Shown here: positions 29,111-29,330 of the stretch, in pieces
Position numbering within the stretch: the first letter of the stretch is position 1
Layout: every line of letters begins with the position of its first letter
Assembly (NCBI GenBank): GCA_031549185.1
Contig: JAVBQG010000030.1
Location: 1 to 29,330 of the forward strand
Direction of reading: 5' to 3'
Length of the DNA: 29,330 nt
Source of the DNA: JAVBQG01 sp031549185
GTDB lineage: Bacteria; Synergistota; Synergistia; Synergistales; Synergistaceae
Position numbers and translations under genes: made by a program
Notes under the pieces: model-generated
Databases searched by the model: none
Seen by the model: only the letters and a program-made list of their open reading frames with translations
What the model was told of the DNA's origin: nothing

Positions 29111-29152
29111 GCGGACGCCGAGACCCCGAAACGGGTTTCGGTGTCCGCTTTA
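29111..29152 (+). terminator. Terminator after the GNAT-like gene
   Basis: GCGGAC-G-CCGA-G-ACCC (from 29111) pairs with GGGT-T-TCGG-T-GTCCGC (to about 29148), followed by TTTATC. The stem is long with two mismatches. Confidence 0.75.
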
Positions 29153-29178
29153 TCATGAAGATTGCCAATGTCAACGGT

Positions 29179-29228
29179 CTGAGAAAATGTCCGCATAAGA
29201 GCGGTTAACTCGCCTGAGAAAATGTCCG
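29179..29228. repeat. Two 15-bp direct repeats, probable insertion-sequence end
   Basis: CTGAGAAAATGTCCG occurs identically at 29179-29193 and 29214-29228, 35 bp apart. Repeated transposase-binding sites of this sort are typical of IS21-like ends. No transposase is visible before the window stops, so the element would extend beyond 29330. Confidence 0.5.
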
Positions 29229-29243
29229 TTTCAGGTTTCGTTA

Positions 29244-29290
29244 AAAGCTTCCGGCGCGTTTGGAGCCTCGCCGGAAGCTTTAACTTTTTA
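29244..29290 (+). terminator. Hairpin with T-run near the right edge
   Basis: AAAGCTTCCGGCG (29244-29256) pairs perfectly with CGCCGGAAGCTTT (29269-29281), followed by AACTTTTT. It is a strong terminator-like structure just inside the putative insertion-sequence end and may shield the element from outside transcription. Confidence 0.65.
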
Positions 29291-29330
29291 TCGTGCTGTG
29301 ACGGCATTTGCGTTCGCATGATTTTCAGTG

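Noticed and set aside
29179..29228. CRISPR-like direct repeats
   Set aside because: Only two 15-bp units with a 20-bp interval, no third repeat and no cas genes. An insertion-sequence end explains them better.

Overview
The window is GC-rich bacterial chromosome and most likely belongs to the phylum Synergistetes (Synergistaceae). The strongest pointer is the C-terminus of the amidohydrolase at 9447-11324. A Gly/Ser-rich linker leads into SSGCSAG, then a hydrophobic helix and a terminal Arg cluster, which is the layout of the Synerg-CTERM sorting domain. The gene content fits an anaerobic amino-acid fermenter. There are many TTG/GTG starts and strong GGAGG ribosome binding sites. I see no rRNA, tRNA, CRISPR array or prophage.

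Left edge (1-2194): the tail of an IS630-like transposase, a small gene remnant, and a minus-strand pair made of an ImmA/IrrE-type metallopeptidase and a DUF4411 PIN protein, a known toxin-antitoxin-like arrangement. Next (2162-9193, minus strand) comes one long operon from a sigma70-like promoter at 9165-9193 to a strong terminator at 2162-2194. Its order is FadR-type GntR regulator, HD phosphohydrolase, hydro-lyase large and small subunits (pair A), a second large and small pair (pair B), a PNPOx-like flavoprotein, and an isocitrate/isopropylmalate-dehydrogenase family enzyme. Two aconitase-superfamily enzymes plus a decarboxylating dehydrogenase look like a dehydration/rehydration/oxidative-decarboxylation route from a 2-hydroxy-tricarboxylate or alkylmalate to a 2-oxoacid. 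The dehydrogenase has an NADP-type cofactor pocket but a mixed substrate loop, so the true substrate is uncertain.

Middle (9342-18507): an exported amidohydrolase on the minus strand. Then, on the plus strand, come a saccharopine-dehydrogenase-like enzyme, an NhaC-type Na+/H+ antiporter, an FCD GntR regulator with a palindrome inside its promoter, a NYN-domain protein, an NADPH-dependent FMN reductase, a 3-hydroxyacyl-CoA dehydrogenase family protein that appears to start at ATA, and a 4-oxalocrotonate tautomerase homologue. Copies of a palindromic GTAGGGGCG-type repeat lie between genes here and inside the hydro-lyase operon.

18543-24935 is a coherent amino-acid uptake and catabolism locus under a MocR (GntR/aminotransferase) regulator. 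Minus strand: regulator, ornithine-cyclodeaminase family protein and diaminopropionate ammonia-lyase. Plus strand, divergent: AGCS sodium:amino-acid symporter and an SDR dehydrogenase. Near-identical boxes of about 42 bp sit in front of both catabolic units, each fused to a -35/-10 pair with 16-bp spacing, which defines a likely MocR regulon. The ammonia-lyase has Ala where the E. coli enzyme has catalytic Asp120.

Right part (25016-29330): ketopantoate reductase and an ABC-F ATPase (minus), a candidate small RNA of about 190 nt with promoter and terminator, a GNAT-like protein (plus), and at the very edge a pair of 15-bp direct repeats that look like an insertion-sequence end.
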